From Usitatibacter rugosus (GTDB taxonomy: Bacteria; Pseudomonadota; Gammaproteobacteria; Burkholderiales; Usitatibacteraceae), in assembly GCF_013003965.1 (NCBI RefSeq), contig NZ_CP053069.1, positions 2,077,419 through 2,141,418 of the forward strand: 64,000 nucleotides of DNA, read 5' to 3'. The position numbers and the translations under genes are program-made. The notes beneath the pieces are model-generated. The model had not been told where the DNA came from and did no database searches. It was given only the letters and a program-made list of their open reading frames with translations. This document shows positions 53,407 through 62,928 of this stretch, piece by piece. How positions within the stretch are numbered: position 1 is the first letter of the stretch; each line of letters begins with the position of its first letter.

Positions 53407-54338
53407 TGAAACGCATGACGACGCAGTTGCGGGGCTTGATCGCCCAGGGGCCGACGCTCTACGTGCCGGGCTGCTACAGCGCGATGAGCGCCCGGGTGCT
53501 GGAGGAGGCGGGCTTCGAGGCGATCTACATGTCGGGCTACGGCACGTCGCTCTCGCTCACGGGCCTGCCGGACGTCGGCCTCACGACGATGACGGAGATG
53601 GTCGCCAACGCGCGCTACATCGCGCAGGCCGTGAAGATCCCGCTGCTCGCCGATTGCGACACCGGCTTCGGCAACGCCATCAACGTGATGCGCACCATGC
53701 GCGAGTACATCGCGGCGGGTGTGGCCGGCGTGCACATGGAAGACCAGGTGAGTCCCAAGCGCTGCGGCCACGTCGCGGGCCGCGTCGTGATCTCCTTCGA
53801 GGAGGCCGTGGGCAAGGTCCGTGCGGCGGTCGATGCGAAGAACGGCATCGATCCCGATTTCGTGATCGTCGCCCGCACCGACGCGCGCGGAGCGCACGGC
53901 GGCTCGCTCGACGAGGCCATCAAGCGCGCCAACGCCTTCCTCGGCGCCGGAGCCGACCTCGCGTTCATCGAGGGCCCGACGTCGGCCGATGAAGTGAAGC
54001 GGATCTGCCGCGAGGTGAAGGGCCCGGTCTTCTACAACATGACGGGCGTCTCGCCGCGCTTCACCGTCGACGAGATGCGCTCGATGGGCATCGCGATGTG
54101 CATCTCGCCCAACCCGCTGCTGCGTGCCGCCCTGGCGGCGATGCACGACCTCGCGAAGGAGCTGAAGGCCGACGGCCCGGCGGCCGAGACGCGCTTCAAT
54201 GCGCGCTTCAAGGACCATCCGCTGGGCGACCTCCATACCTTCGCCGGCTTCGACCAGGTCCGCACGTGGGAGCGCGAGTACCTCGGCGAGGAGGCGATGA
54301 AGAAGTACGCCGATTCCGTGGGGCACGTGCCGCGCTAG
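53406..54338 (+). CDS. Isocitrate lyase/PEP mutase superfamily lyase
   Basis: 310 residues. TIM-barrel enzyme with the signature [24 protein letters not shown] (KRCGH active-site loop) and [15 protein letters not shown]. Closest functional options are 2-methylisocitrate lyase, 2,3-dimethylmalate lyase or oxaloacetate decarboxylase. Pairing with aconitase-family LeuC/LeuD favours a C-C lyase acting on a hydroxylated dicarboxylate produced by the hydratase. The start overlaps the receptor stop (TGATG). Confidence 0.85.
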   Translation: MKRMTTQLRGLIAQGPTLYVPGCYSAMSARVLEEAGFEAIYMSGYGTSLSLTGLPDVGLTTMTEMVANARYIAQAVKIPLLADCDTGFGNAINVMRTMREYIAAGVAGVHMEDQVSPKRCGHVAGRVVISFEEAVGKVRAAVDAKNGIDPDFVIVARTDARGAHGGSLDEAIKRANAFLGAGADLAFIEGPTSADEVKRICREVKGPVFYNMTGVSPRFTVDEMRSMGIAMCISPNPLLRAALAAMHDLAKELKADGPAAETRFNARFKDHPLGDLHTFAGFDQVRTWEREYLGEEAMKKYADSVGHVPR

Positions 54339-54343
54339 ATCCC

Positions 54344-55735
54344 GTGGGCCTCACGCTCTACGAGAAGATCTGGAACGACCACGCGATCGCGCACGGCGCG
54401 GGCGGACGCACGCTGCTCTACATCGACCGCCAGCTCGTGCACGACGGGAGCTTCCACGCCTTCCTGGCGCTGAAGCAGGCCGGCCGAGCGGTGCGCCGTC
54501 CCGAGGCCTCGTTCGCGACGCCGGACCATTACGTTCCGACGCACAACCGCCATCCGATCACCCATCCCGAGCTGCGCGACAAGGTGGAGACGCTCGCTGC
54601 CAACGCCGCGGCGAACGGCATCACGATCTATCCCGTCGGCGACGATCGCCAGGGGATCGTCCACGTGGTGGGGCCGGAGCAGGGCATCACGCAACCGGGC
54701 ATCACGCTGGTGTGCGGCGATTCGCATACCTCGACGCACGGCGCGTTCGGGGCGCTCGCCTTCGGCATCGGCGCTTCGGAAGTGGCCCACGTGCTCGCCA
54801 CGCAAGCGTTGTGGCAAGCGCCGTCGAAGACGTTTCGCGTGACCGTCGAAGGAGCGCTGTCGCCGGGCGTGCACGCGAAGGACATCATCCTCGCGCTGAT
54901 CGCGAGGATCGGCGCCTTCGGCGGCACCGGCTACACCTTCGAGTACGCGGGTCCCGGCATTCGCGCCCTCTCGATGGAAGCGCGCATGACGATCTGCAAT
55001 ATGTCGATCGAGGCGGGCGCGAAGGCGGGCCTGGTCGCACCCGACGAGACGACGTTCGCCTACTTGCACGGCCGTCCTCAGGCTCCGAAAGGGGAGTATT
55101 GGGAGCGGGCCGTTGCACTTTGGCGCGCCTTGCCCTCGGATCCCGACTCGCGCTTCGATCGCGAGGTGACGCTTGATGCAAGCGCGCTGGAACCGATGGC
55201 GACCTGGGGCACCAGCCCCGAGCACGGCGTGGGCATCTCGGGCGTGGTGCCCGACCCCTCGCGCGAAGCCGATGCCGCGCGGCGGGGCAGCATGGAGAAG
55301 GCGCTGGGCTACATGGACCTGCGGCCCGGAGCCCGCATCGACGGCCTTCCGATCGAGCGCGTCTTCATCGGGTCGTGCACCAACAGCCGGCTGGAGGACC
55401 TGCGTGCCGCCGCCGAGGTCGTGCGTGGACGCAAGGCCAAGGTGCCCGCGCTCGTGGTCCCCGGCTCGGGCCTCGTCAAGCGCGACGCGGAGGCCGAAGG
55501 ACTCGACCGCGTCTTCCTCGACGCGGGCTTCGAATGGCGCGACGCGGGCTGCTCGATGTGCGTCGGCATGAACGGCGACCTGGCAGGCTCGGGCGAGCGC
55601 GTGGCGTCCACCTCGAACCGCAACTTCGAGGGCCGCCAGGGCAAGGGCGCGCGCACGCATCTCATGAGCCCGGCGATGGCCGCGGCCGCCGCCGTCACGG
55701 GATGCATCACCGACGTCCGGAAGCTGCTGCGATGA
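54344..55735 (+). CDS. 3-isopropylmalate dehydratase large subunit family (LeuC/DmdA-like)
   Basis: 463 residues from the GTG at 54344 ([20 protein letters not shown]). The 4Fe-4S cluster cysteines are in [14 protein letters not shown] and [33 protein letters not shown] is the aconitase-family signature. Length is normal for bacterial LeuC. It could be the genuine leucine-pathway enzyme, but leuB is absent and the gene follows a lyase, so a related hydratase such as dimethylmaleate hydratase is an alternative. Confidence 0.85.
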   Translation: MGLTLYEKIWNDHAIAHGAGGRTLLYIDRQLVHDGSFHAFLALKQAGRAVRRPEASFATPDHYVPTHNRHPITHPELRDKVETLAANAAANGITIYPVGDDRQGIVHVVGPEQGITQPGITLVCGDSHTSTHGAFGALAFGIGASEVAHVLATQALWQAPSKTFRVTVEGALSPGVHAKDIILALIARIGAFGGTGYTFEYAGPGIRALSMEARMTICNMSIEAGAKAGLVAPDETTFAYLHGRPQAPKGEYWERAVALWRALPSDPDSRFDREVTLDASALEPMATWGTSPEHGVGISGVVPDPSREADAARRGSMEKALGYMDLRPGARIDGLPIERVFIGSCTNSRLEDLRAAAEVVRGRKAKVPALVVPGSGLVKRDAEAEGLDRVFLDAGFEWRDAGCSMCVGMNGDLAGSGERVASTSNRNFEGRQGKGARTHLMSPAMAAAAAVTGCITDVRKLLR

Positions 55736-56325
55736 AACCGTTCACGACGCTCACCGCCGTGGCCGTGCCGCTCGACATCGTGAACGTCGACACCGACCGC
55801 ATCATTCCCGCGCGCTTCCTGCGCCAGCCCCGATCCGCGGGCTACGAGAACTTCCTGTTCGCGGACCTTCGCGAGGCCGACGCGTCCTTCGTCCTCGATC
55901 GCGCGGAGTACCGGGGTGCGCAGATCCTCGTCGCGGCGGACAACTTCGGCTGCGGGTCGTCCCGCGAAGGCGCGGTGTGGGCCCTGGCGGGAAGCGGGCT
56001 GCGTGCCTGGATCGCGCCTTCGTTCGGCGACATCTTCTTCGAGAACTCCTTCAAGAATGGCGTGCTCGCGATCGTGCTGCCTCCCGGGCGAGTGACCGAG
56101 CTTCGCGCCGCGCTCGAAGCGAAGCCCGGAGCCTCGATGTCGATCGATCTCGCCGCGCAGACCGTCACCGGCCCGGACGGCAGGGTCGACCGGTTCGACG
56201 TCGATCCCTTCCGCAAGGAGTGCCTGCTGGCGGGCCTGGACGAGATCGACCTCACCCTGCGTCACGAGGCGGACATCGCCGCCTACGAAGATCGCCGGCG
56301 GCGCGAGCGTCCCTGGCTGGGGTGA
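55732..56325 (+). CDS. 3-isopropylmalate dehydratase small subunit family (LeuD/DmdB-like)
   Basis: 197 residues. The swivelling domain of the aconitase family: [36 protein letters not shown] and [20 protein letters not shown]. It partners the preceding large subunit, with which it overlaps by four bases. Substrate specificity cannot be assigned. The operon appears to end here, followed by 92 bases before the large repeat protein. Confidence 0.87.
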   Translation: MKPFTTLTAVAVPLDIVNVDTDRIIPARFLRQPRSAGYENFLFADLREADASFVLDRAEYRGAQILVAADNFGCGSSREGAVWALAGSGLRAWIAPSFGDIFFENSFKNGVLAIVLPPGRVTELRAALEAKPGASMSIDLAAQTVTGPDGRVDRFDVDPFRKECLLAGLDEIDLTLRHEADIAAYEDRRRRERPWLG

Positions 56326-56417
56326 ATCCCCGGGTTGGACGGACGCCGCAAACTCGGTATCTTGGCCGCGTGAACCGGCCTCCGGGCCCAACAAGAAGAA
56401 GCTCAGGGAGAGTCCTC

Positions 56418-59400
56418 ATGCTGCGCCGTGCCGCTGCGAGCCTCGCGCTCGCGTTCGCCCTCGTTCCCGTCTCGTCCTCGCAGGCCGCCCTCCCGATGCG
56501 GGTGGAAGCCTCGGTCGCCGCGCCCGATGGCGGGATCCTGCTGGCGGGCCAGAGCGTGCCTTCCGGTTCCCCGCTCTCCATCACGATCGCGAAGCGCAAC
56601 GCCGACGGAACGGCGGACACGGCCTTCTTCGGCGGTGGATCCACGCAGTACTCCGCGATGCAGGCGACGGCCGAATTCCGCGTCACGGCGATCGCGGTCC
56701 AGCCCGACGGCAAGCTGCTCGTGGCCACCGTGCTCGACGGCAGGGTCGCCCTGGTGCGTTTCAACGACACGGGCACGCCGGACTATTCGTTCGGGATCTC
56801 CGGACCGGGTCTTGCGATCGACGACTCGAGTGACGGCCACCGCGTGAACGCGCTCGTCGTGCAGGCGGACGGGACGATCTTCGCGCTGGGGTCGTACAAC
56901 GGGCCGGAGACGGGCGGTGCCTGGCGCTCCATGGTCGCCCGCTACTACTCGTACGGCTTTCGCGACGCCGGCTTTTCCTCGGGCCCCGCGGGCGCGTGGC
57001 TGGCGGCATCCGGCCTGGGCGACAGCGAGATCCGAGCCGCGGTGCGCACCTCCAACGGCTTCGTGGGCGTGGGCTACGCCCGCCAGCCGGGCGCCGACAA
57101 GAACTTCCTCTTCATGGGATTCCAGAGCTACGGCACGCCCGACATGGGCTTCGGCCAGGGGGGGGCGGCCGTGGTCAATGCGTTCGGGGGCCATGACGAC
57201 GAGGCGTTCGCGGTGACGCTCGACACCTTCGGGAGCATCGTGGCGGCGGGACGCGACGGCCATGGCTACGGCACGCAATCCATGTCCAACTTCCTCTACG
57301 TGCGCATGACGCCGTACGGGACTCCCGACTACTCGTGGCCGCTCTATCACTCGATGACCCGCATGGGCATCTTCTACGACCGCGAATTCAGCGACGTGAC
57401 CACGACCTCGGTGGCCGTCGTGCCGGGAAGCGGCGACCTCATCCTGGGCGGAACCGTCGTTCGCCCCTCGACCGGCGCCAGCTATTTCGGCATGACGCGC
57501 TTCTATGGCGGCTGGGGCGGCATGGACTTCAACCCGCTGGTGGAAGAGCTGGGGGGCGACGACCTGCTGAAGGCCGCGTATCCCAACGCGAGCGGCCAGG
57601 TGATCGCGGTGGGCACGCGGGAAGAGGCCGGCGTCGAGTCGGCGCGAATCGCCCGGTACTTCGCGGACAAGTTCGATTTCGACACCGACTTCGCCGTCAG
57701 CGGCGCCGATGCCGAACCCAACCCGTTGGCTTTCCGGCCGGTCTTCGGGCGCTTCGGTCCCTCCGCGCAGTGGCAGACGGATCCGGTTCGCATCGGGGGC
57801 ATCAACGTGGCCGTGCCGGTCACCATCGAGAATGGAACGTACTCGATCGGCTGCACGTTCGACTACGTGGCCACGCCCGGGACCGCGAACAATGGCGACA
57901 TGATCTGCGTGCGGGCGATCGCGGCGGCCACACCGTTCACCACCCAGGGCACGACGGTGCACGTGGGTTCGACGCAGGGCACCCTCACGCTGATCACCGG
58001 TGGCATCGCCGACACGACCCTGTTGAGCTACCCGGCCAATCCGTCGGGTACGAACGTGCAGTTCGGCTGGGGCCACGACTGGGACGTGTCGGGCTACGGA
58101 GCCACCTTCGAATGCTCGCTGGATGGCGCTCCCTTCGCGCCCTGCGCCGGCGGCAACTACAACGGTCTCGCGAACGGGCCGCATACCTTCCAGGTGCGCG
58201 CGGTGAACGAGTGGGGCACCGAGCCCACGCCCGCCACGCACGCGTGGTCGGTGGCTGCTCCGCCCGAGACCACGATCCTTTCCACGCCGCCGGTTCCGAC
58301 CAACCAGACGACGGCGACCTTCACGTTCAGCTCGAACGACCCGACCGCGACCTTCGAGTGCCGCTTGTTCTCGACGGCGTTCGCACCCTGCACCAGCCCG
58401 GTGACCTTCTCGGGACTCTTCGGATCGGATCGCTTCTACGTGCGCGCGGTCAACGCATTCGGCGTCGACCAGACGCCCGCGGAATACGCGTGGTTCATCG
58501 ACACCAACGCGCCGAGCTCGTCCATCGTCAACAAGCCGCCGAACCCTTCGGGCAGCGCAAGCGCGACCTTCACGTTCACCAAGAACGACTCGGGCGCCGT
58601 GTTCCAGTGCTCCCTCGATGGCGAGCCGTTCACGCCGTGCTCGACGCCGAAGTCGTACACGGGGCTCCCCGAAGGCACGCACACGTTCCGCGTGCGCGCC
58701 GTCGATGCCGCCGGGAACATCGAGGCCTTCCCGCCCAGCTACACGTGGGTCTATGACGTGTCGCCGCCGGATACCACGCTCACCGGCCCCTGGCAGGGGC
58801 ATGGCACGACCGCGACCTTCCAGTTCGCCTCCAGCGAGCCCGGCAGCGGCTCGGTGCAGTGCAGCCTCGACGGCGAGGCCTGGCGGCCGTGCTGGGACGT
58901 CTTCACGACGATCGGAAGCACCACGGTCTCGTCGCTCTCGCAGGGAACGCATACGTTCAGCGCCAGGGCCGTGGACGGGCTGGGGCACATCGATCCCACG
59001 CCGGCGTCCATCACGTGGGTCGTCGATACCATCGGGCCGGACGTTACGATCACCTCCGGGCCGGTCGAGTCTTCCACGACCTCCCAGGCCAGCGCGACGT
59101 TCACGTTCACCTCGACGGAATCGGGCGCCACGTTCGCGTGCCTGCTGGGGGACGGATTCTTCACCCCCTGCACCAGCCCGGTCACGTACCCCGCGCTCTC
59201 GGACGGTTCGTACACGTTCCGGGTCCAGGCGGTGGATCTCTACGGCAATGCGACGCCGTACCCCTACGCAAGCCGCCACTGGACCGTCGACACGGTGCCG
59301 CCCGAGACCTTCATCTTGTCGCACCCCTCGGACACGACCGCGTCGCAGGCTCCGACCTTCACCTTTTCGGCATCGGAGCCGGCCACCGCGTTCGAGTGCA

Positions 59401-60569
59401 AGCTCGATGCCGAGTCCGGTTACACGCCCTGCACCAGCCCGAAGACCTATGCGAGCCTCGCGGAAGGCGCGCACCAGTTCTCCGTGCGGGCGCGAGACGG
59501 GGCGGGGCAACCCGACCCCACGCCGCCGTCGTTCTCATGGACCGTGGACCTGACCTCTCCGGACACGCTGATCGTTTCCGGTCCGGCTCCGGCCTCGATT
59601 TTTCCCGCGGCGACCTTCGTGTTCTCCGCGAACGAGCCGGGATCCACGTTCCAGTGCCGCCTCGACGGCGCGGCCTTCGCCGCTTGCACGAGTCCGGCCA
59701 CGTATTCCTCGCTCGCCGACGGCGCGCACACCTTCCAGGTGCGCGCGTTCGACGGAGCCGGCAATCCCGACGGATCGCCCAGCAGCTTCGCGTGGACGAT
59801 CGACACGGTGGCGGCCGACACCGCGATCGTGTCGGGGCCGAGCGGAGCGACGACGCAGGTGTCCGCGACCTTCACCTTCAGCTCGCCCGAGGGGGGCGTC
59901 ACGTTCGAGTGCCGGCTGGATGGCGCCGCGTTTGCCGCCTGCACGTCGCCGCGCGTGCTGAGCGCGCTTTCCGATGGCTCGCATACGTTCGACGTTCGCG
60001 CGAAGGATTCCGCCGGCAATGTGGACCCGACCCCGGCGTCGCGCACGTGGACCGTGGATACGACGGCGCCCGGGACGGGGATCACGTCGTTTCCTCCGGC
60101 CGCTTCGAATTCCACCAGCGCATCCTTCTCGTTCTCCGCGTCCGAGACCGCGACCTTCCAGTGCAAGCTGGATGGGGCCTCGTTCGCGGCCTGCACGAGC
60201 CCGAAGAGCTACAGCGGCCTCTCGCAGGCTTCGCACACGTTCCAGGTGCGCGCGACCGATTCGCTGGGCAACGTGGATGCGACGCCCGCCAGCTACTCGT
60301 GGATCGTCGATACGTCGGCGCCCAACACGACGATCAACAGCGGGCCCTCGGGCACGGTGACCTCGACGACCGCGACGTTCACGTTCTCCTCGTCGCAGAC
60401 CCCCTCCAATTTCGAGTGCCAGCTCGATTCGGCCGCCTACGCTCCGTGCACCAGCCCGAAGACCTACACGGGCGTCGCGGTCGGCAACCGCACCTTCCGG
60501 GTGCGGGCGATCGACGCGGCAGGCAACGTGGACGCGAGCCCCGCGACGCGCAGCTGGAGGATCAACTGA
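56418..60569 (+). CDS. Large secreted protein: delta-60-type propeller plus ten Ig-like repeats
   Basis: 1383 residues from the ATG at 56418 with AGGGAGAG upstream. Signal peptide (RRAAASLALAFALVPVSSSQ). Residues 30-480 carry repeats such as AVQPDGKLLVATVLDGRVAL and VQADGTIFALGSY, like the delta-60 (DUF5122) propeller. From about 530 to the end are ten tandem modules of 80-95 residues, each with the pattern ATFTFS, TFECRLDG, CTSP and HTFQVRA.DAAGN. Each has a conserved Cys pair (FEC ... PCTSP) probably forming a disulfide. No cell-wall or beta-barrel anchor is seen. A surface adhesin or matrix protein is the likely role. Confidence 0.8.
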   Translation: MLRRAAASLALAFALVPVSSSQAALPMRVEASVAAPDGGILLAGQSVPSGSPLSITIAKRNADGTADTAFFGGGSTQYSAMQATAEFRVTAIAVQPDGKLLVATVLDGRVALVRFNDTGTPDYSFGISGPGLAIDDSSDGHRVNALVVQADGTIFALGSYNGPETGGAWRSMVARYYSYGFRDAGFSSGPAGAWLAASGLGDSEIRAAVRTSNGFVGVGYARQPGADKNFLFMGFQSYGTPDMGFGQGGAAVVNAFGGHDDEAFAVTLDTFGSIVAAGRDGHGYGTQSMSNFLYVRMTPYGTPDYSWPLYHSMTRMGIFYDREFSDVTTTSVAVVPGSGDLILGGTVVRPSTGASYFGMTRFYGGWGGMDFNPLVEELGGDDLLKAAYPNASGQVIAVGTREEAGVESARIARYFADKFDFDTDFAVSGADAEPNPLAFRPVFGRFGPSAQWQTDPVRIGGINVAVPVTIENGTYSIGCTFDYVATPGTANNGDMICVRAIAAATPFTTQGTTVHVGSTQGTLTLITGGIADTTLLSYPANPSGTNVQFGWGHDWDVSGYGATFECSLDGAPFAPCAGGNYNGLANGPHTFQVRAVNEWGTEPTPATHAWSVAAPPETTILSTPPVPTNQTTATFTFSSNDPTATFECRLFSTAFAPCTSPVTFSGLFGSDRFYVRAVNAFGVDQTPAEYAWFIDTNAPSSSIVNKPPNPSGSASATFTFTKNDSGAVFQCSLDGEPFTPCSTPKSYTGLPEGTHTFRVRAVDAAGNIEAFPPSYTWVYDVSPPDTTLTGPWQGHGTTATFQFASSEPGSGSVQCSLDGEAWRPCWDVFTTIGSTTVSSLSQGTHTFSARAVDGLGHIDPTPASITWVVDTIGPDVTITSGPVESSTTSQASATFTFTSTESGATFACLLGDGFFTPCTSPVTYPALSDGSYTFRVQAVDLYGNATPYPYASRHWTVDTVPPETFILSHPSDTTASQAPTFTFSASEPATAFECKLDAESGYTPCTSPKTYASLAEGAHQFSVRARDGAGQPDPTPPSFSWTVDLTSPDTLIVSGPAPASIFPAATFVFSANEPGSTFQCRLDGAAFAACTSPATYSSLADGAHTFQVRAFDGAGNPDGSPSSFAWTIDTVAADTAIVSGPSGATTQVSATFTFSSPEGGVTFECRLDGAAFAACTSPRVLSALSDGSHTFDVRAKDSAGNVDPTPASRTWTVDTTAPGTGITSFPPAASNSTSASFSFSASETATFQCKLDGASFAACTSPKSYSGLSQASHTFQVRATDSLGNVDATPASYSWIVDTSAPNTTINSGPSGTVTSTTATFTFSSSQTPSNFECQLDSAAYAPCTSPKTYTGVAVGNRTFRVRAIDAAGNVDASPATRSWRIN
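58012..60566 (+). repeat. Ten tandem 240-285 bp coding repeats
   Basis: DNA-level periodicity corresponding to the Ig-like modules of the large secreted protein. Similarity between units is strongest in the last four (about 59550-60566), where segments encoding FECRLDGAAFAACTSP recur almost unchanged. Such arrays can expand or contract by recombination. Confidence 0.75.
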
Positions 60570-60575
60570 GGCTGC

Positions 60576-60581
60576 GATAAT
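60576..60581 (+). promoter_or_regulatory. Possible -10 box directly before the truncated hemoglobin gene
   Basis: GATAAT followed by GGCGGC, ending 6 bases before the ATG at 60588. Same arrangement as at 43418, implying a leaderless transcript if used. No -35 of note. Confidence 0.3.
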
Positions 60582-60587
60582 GGCGGC

Positions 60588-60986
60588 ATGAATGCCGAAG
60601 CCAACACGCCCACGCCCTACGAGCGCATGGGCGGGGAGCCGGTCCTGCGCGAGCTGGTGGACCGTTTCTACGACCTGATGGACCTGGAGCCCGGGTACGC
60701 ACAACTCCGGCGCGCCCACCCGGGGACGCTCGAGAACGGGCGCAAGCGCCTGTTCATGTTCCTGTCCGGCTGGCTCGGCGGCCCGCCGCTCTACACCGAC
60801 GAGTTCGGCCACCCCATGCTGCGCGCCCGCCACCTGCCGTTTTCCATCGGCGCGGTCGAGCGCGACCAGTGGATGGCGTGCATGGCGCAGGCCATGGAGG
60901 AGGTCGGGCTGGAGGAATTGCTCCGCCTCCAGCTGGGCGGAGCGCTCTTCAAGACCGCGGACTGGATGCGCAACCGGGAGGACTGA
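60588..60986 (+). CDS. Group II truncated hemoglobin
   Basis: 132 residues with the 2-on-2 globin layout: YERMGGEPVLRELVDRFYDL (with B10 Tyr28), LSGWLGGPPLYTDEFGHPML, proximal His82 in RARHLPFSIG, and G8 Trp95 in ERDQWMACM. Group II members bind O2 or NO and are thought to help with NO detoxification or O2 handling. It follows the repeat protein by 18 bases, but a -10-like box suggests its own promoter. Confidence 0.93.
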   Translation: MNAEANTPTPYERMGGEPVLRELVDRFYDLMDLEPGYAQLRRAHPGTLENGRKRLFMFLSGWLGGPPLYTDEFGHPMLRARHLPFSIGAVERDQWMACMAQAMEEVGLEELLRLQLGGALFKTADWMRNRED

Positions 60987-61021
60987 CGCAGAAAGTTGAT
61001 GCACTGCAACAGCCGGGATGC

Positions 61022-61027
61022 TAAAAT
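61022..61027 (+). promoter_or_regulatory. Probable -10 box of typA
   Basis: TAAAAT preceded by TGC, an extended -10 arrangement, 50 bases before the typA ATG. The following stretch 61028-61070 is unusually AT-rich (GTTGAGTTAATTAAAG and a run of T), consistent with an open promoter and leader region. A TTGATG lies 20 bases upstream of the hexamer. Confidence 0.45.
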
Positions 61028-61077
61028 GTTGAGTTAATTAAAGATTTTTTACAGCTGTCATCAAATAGGTCCTTTCC

Positions 61078-62892
61078 ATGTCCCGGCCTCTCCGCAACAT
61101 CGCCATCATTGCCCACGTCGACCACGGCAAGACCACGCTCGTCGACAAACTCCTCCACCAGGCGGGCACGTTCGCCAAGCACCAGCACATCGCCGAACGG
61201 GTGATGGACTCGGGCGACATCGAGAAGGAACGGGGCATCACCATCCTCGCCAAGAACACGGCGGTGGATTACCACGGCGTCCACATCAACATCGTCGACA
61301 CCCCCGGCCACGCGGATTTCGGCGGTGAGGTCGAGCGCGTGCTGTCGATGGTCGACAGCGTGCTGCTGCTGGTCGATGCCGTCGAAGGCCCGATGCCGCA
61401 GACCCGCTTCGTCACGCGCAAGGCACTGGCCCAGGGCCTGAAGCCGATCGTGGTGATCAACAAGGTCGACCGCGATGGCGCCCGCCCCGATTGGGTGGTC
61501 AGCCAGACCTTCGATCTCATGGACAAGCTCGGCGCGACGGAAGAACAGCTCGATTTCCCGGTGATCTACGCCTCGGCCCTGAACGGCTGGGCCACGATGG
61601 AAGAAGGCGTGGTCGGCACCGACATGCGTCCGCTGTTCGACTGCGTGCTGAAGAACGTTCCGGAGCCCAAGGGCGACCGCGAAGGCGGCCTGCAGCTGCA
61701 GATCAGCGCCGTCGACTACTCGACGTTCCTCGGGCGTATCGCCGTCGGCCGCATCCGCCGCGGCACGATCAAGAAAGCGCAGGAAGTGGCGATCATGGCC
61801 GGCGACAAGCTCGTGCGCAAAGCCAAGATCGGCCTGCTGCACACGTTCCAGGGCCTGGAAAAAGTTGAAACGGACGTCGCCGGCGTGGGCGAGATCGTCT
61901 CCGTCACCGGCATCGAGGATTTCGTGATCGGCACGACGTTCTCCGACCCGATCATCCAGGAAGGCCTGCCGATGGTCGGCGTGGACGAGCCGACGCTCAC
62001 CATGAACTTCCAGGTGAACACCTCGCCCTACGCGGGCCAGGAAGGCAAGTATGTCACCAGCCGCCAGATCCGCGAGCGCCTCGCGCGCGAGCTGCTCTCC
62101 AACGTGGCCCTGAAGGTCGAGGACACGAGCGACGTGGATGTCTTCCGCGTCTCCGGCCGGGGCGAACTGCACCTGACCATCCTCATCGAGAACATGCGCC
62201 GCGAAGGCTACGAGCTCGCGGTGGGCAAGCCGCGCGTCGTCGTGAAGGAAGTCGACGGCGTGAAGCAGGAGCCGTGGGAGAGCCTCACGGTCGACGTCGA
62301 CACGAACAACCAGGGCAAGATCATGGAAGAGCTGGGCCGCCGCGGTGGCGAGCTCACGGACATGGTCCCGGACGGCAAGGGCCGCGTTCGCCTCGACTAC
62401 AGCATTCCCTCGCGCGGGCTGATCGGCTTCCACATGGAATTCATGACGCTCACGCGCGGCACGGGGATCAAGAGCCACGTGTTCGACAAGTACGGCCCGG
62501 TCGGCACGCAGCTGCCGTCGCGGCGCAACGGCGTGCTGATCTCTTCGGAGCAGGGCGATGCCGTTGCCTTCGCGCTCTTCAACCTCGAAGACCGCGGCAA
62601 GATGTTCGTGTCGCCGGGCGAGCGCCTGTACGTCGGCATGGTGATCGGCGTCCACAGCCGCGACAACGATCTCATCGTGAACCCGGTGAAGGGCAAGAAG
62701 CTCACCAACGTGCGCTCCGCAGGCAAGGACGAGAACGTCGTCCTCACGCCGCCGATCCAGCTCACGCTGGAATCCGCCGTGGAGTTCATCGAGGACGACG
62801 AGCTGGTGGAAGTCACGCCGAAGTCGATCCGCCTCCGCAAGCGTTTCCTCTCGGAGCACGACCGCAAGCGCGCGTCGCGGGAAGCAGCGTAG
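61078..62892 (+). CDS. typA: Ribosome-associated translational GTPase TypA/BipA
   Basis: 604 residues. G motifs: [15 protein letters not shown] (G1), [13 protein letters not shown] (G2), [16 protein letters not shown] (G3), [12 protein letters not shown] (G4) and ASALNGWAT (G5). Translation-factor domains II, III and V follow, then the BipA-specific C-terminal domain ([47 protein letters not shown]). Involved in ribosome assembly and stress or low-temperature growth. Full length. Confidence 0.97.
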   Translation: MSRPLRNIAIIAHVDHGKTTLVDKLLHQAGTFAKHQHIAERVMDSGDIEKERGITILAKNTAVDYHGVHINIVDTPGHADFGGEVERVLSMVDSVLLLVDAVEGPMPQTRFVTRKALAQGLKPIVVINKVDRDGARPDWVVSQTFDLMDKLGATEEQLDFPVIYASALNGWATMEEGVVGTDMRPLFDCVLKNVPEPKGDREGGLQLQISAVDYSTFLGRIAVGRIRRGTIKKAQEVAIMAGDKLVRKAKIGLLHTFQGLEKVETDVAGVGEIVSVTGIEDFVIGTTFSDPIIQEGLPMVGVDEPTLTMNFQVNTSPYAGQEGKYVTSRQIRERLARELLSNVALKVEDTSDVDVFRVSGRGELHLTILIENMRREGYELAVGKPRVVVKEVDGVKQEPWESLTVDVDTNNQGKIMEELGRRGGELTDMVPDGKGRVRLDYSIPSRGLIGFHMEFMTLTRGTGIKSHVFDKYGPVGTQLPSRRNGVLISSEQGDAVAFALFNLEDRGKMFVSPGERLYVGMVIGVHSRDNDLIVNPVKGKKLTNVRSAGKDENVVLTPPIQLTLESAVEFIEDDELVEVTPKSIRLRKRFLSEHDRKRASREAA

Positions 62893-62910
62893 GGCGGAGC
62901 AGGTCCCGAC

Positions 62911-62928
62911 AGCCCGCCTAGGCGGGCT
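62911..62928. terminator. Perfect hairpin between convergent typA and GGDEF-EAL genes
   Basis: AGCCCGCCTAGGCGGGCT is a perfect 18-base palindrome 18 bases after the typA stop; it overlaps the stop codon of the convergent gene by two bases. There is no long T run, so termination strength is uncertain. Confidence 0.6.

Noticed and set aside
58012-60566. Regular repeats considered as a possible CRISPR or satellite array
   Set aside because: The period is 240-285 bp, the repeats are in frame and encode Ig-like modules with conserved Cys and Gly. No short repeat/spacer structure.
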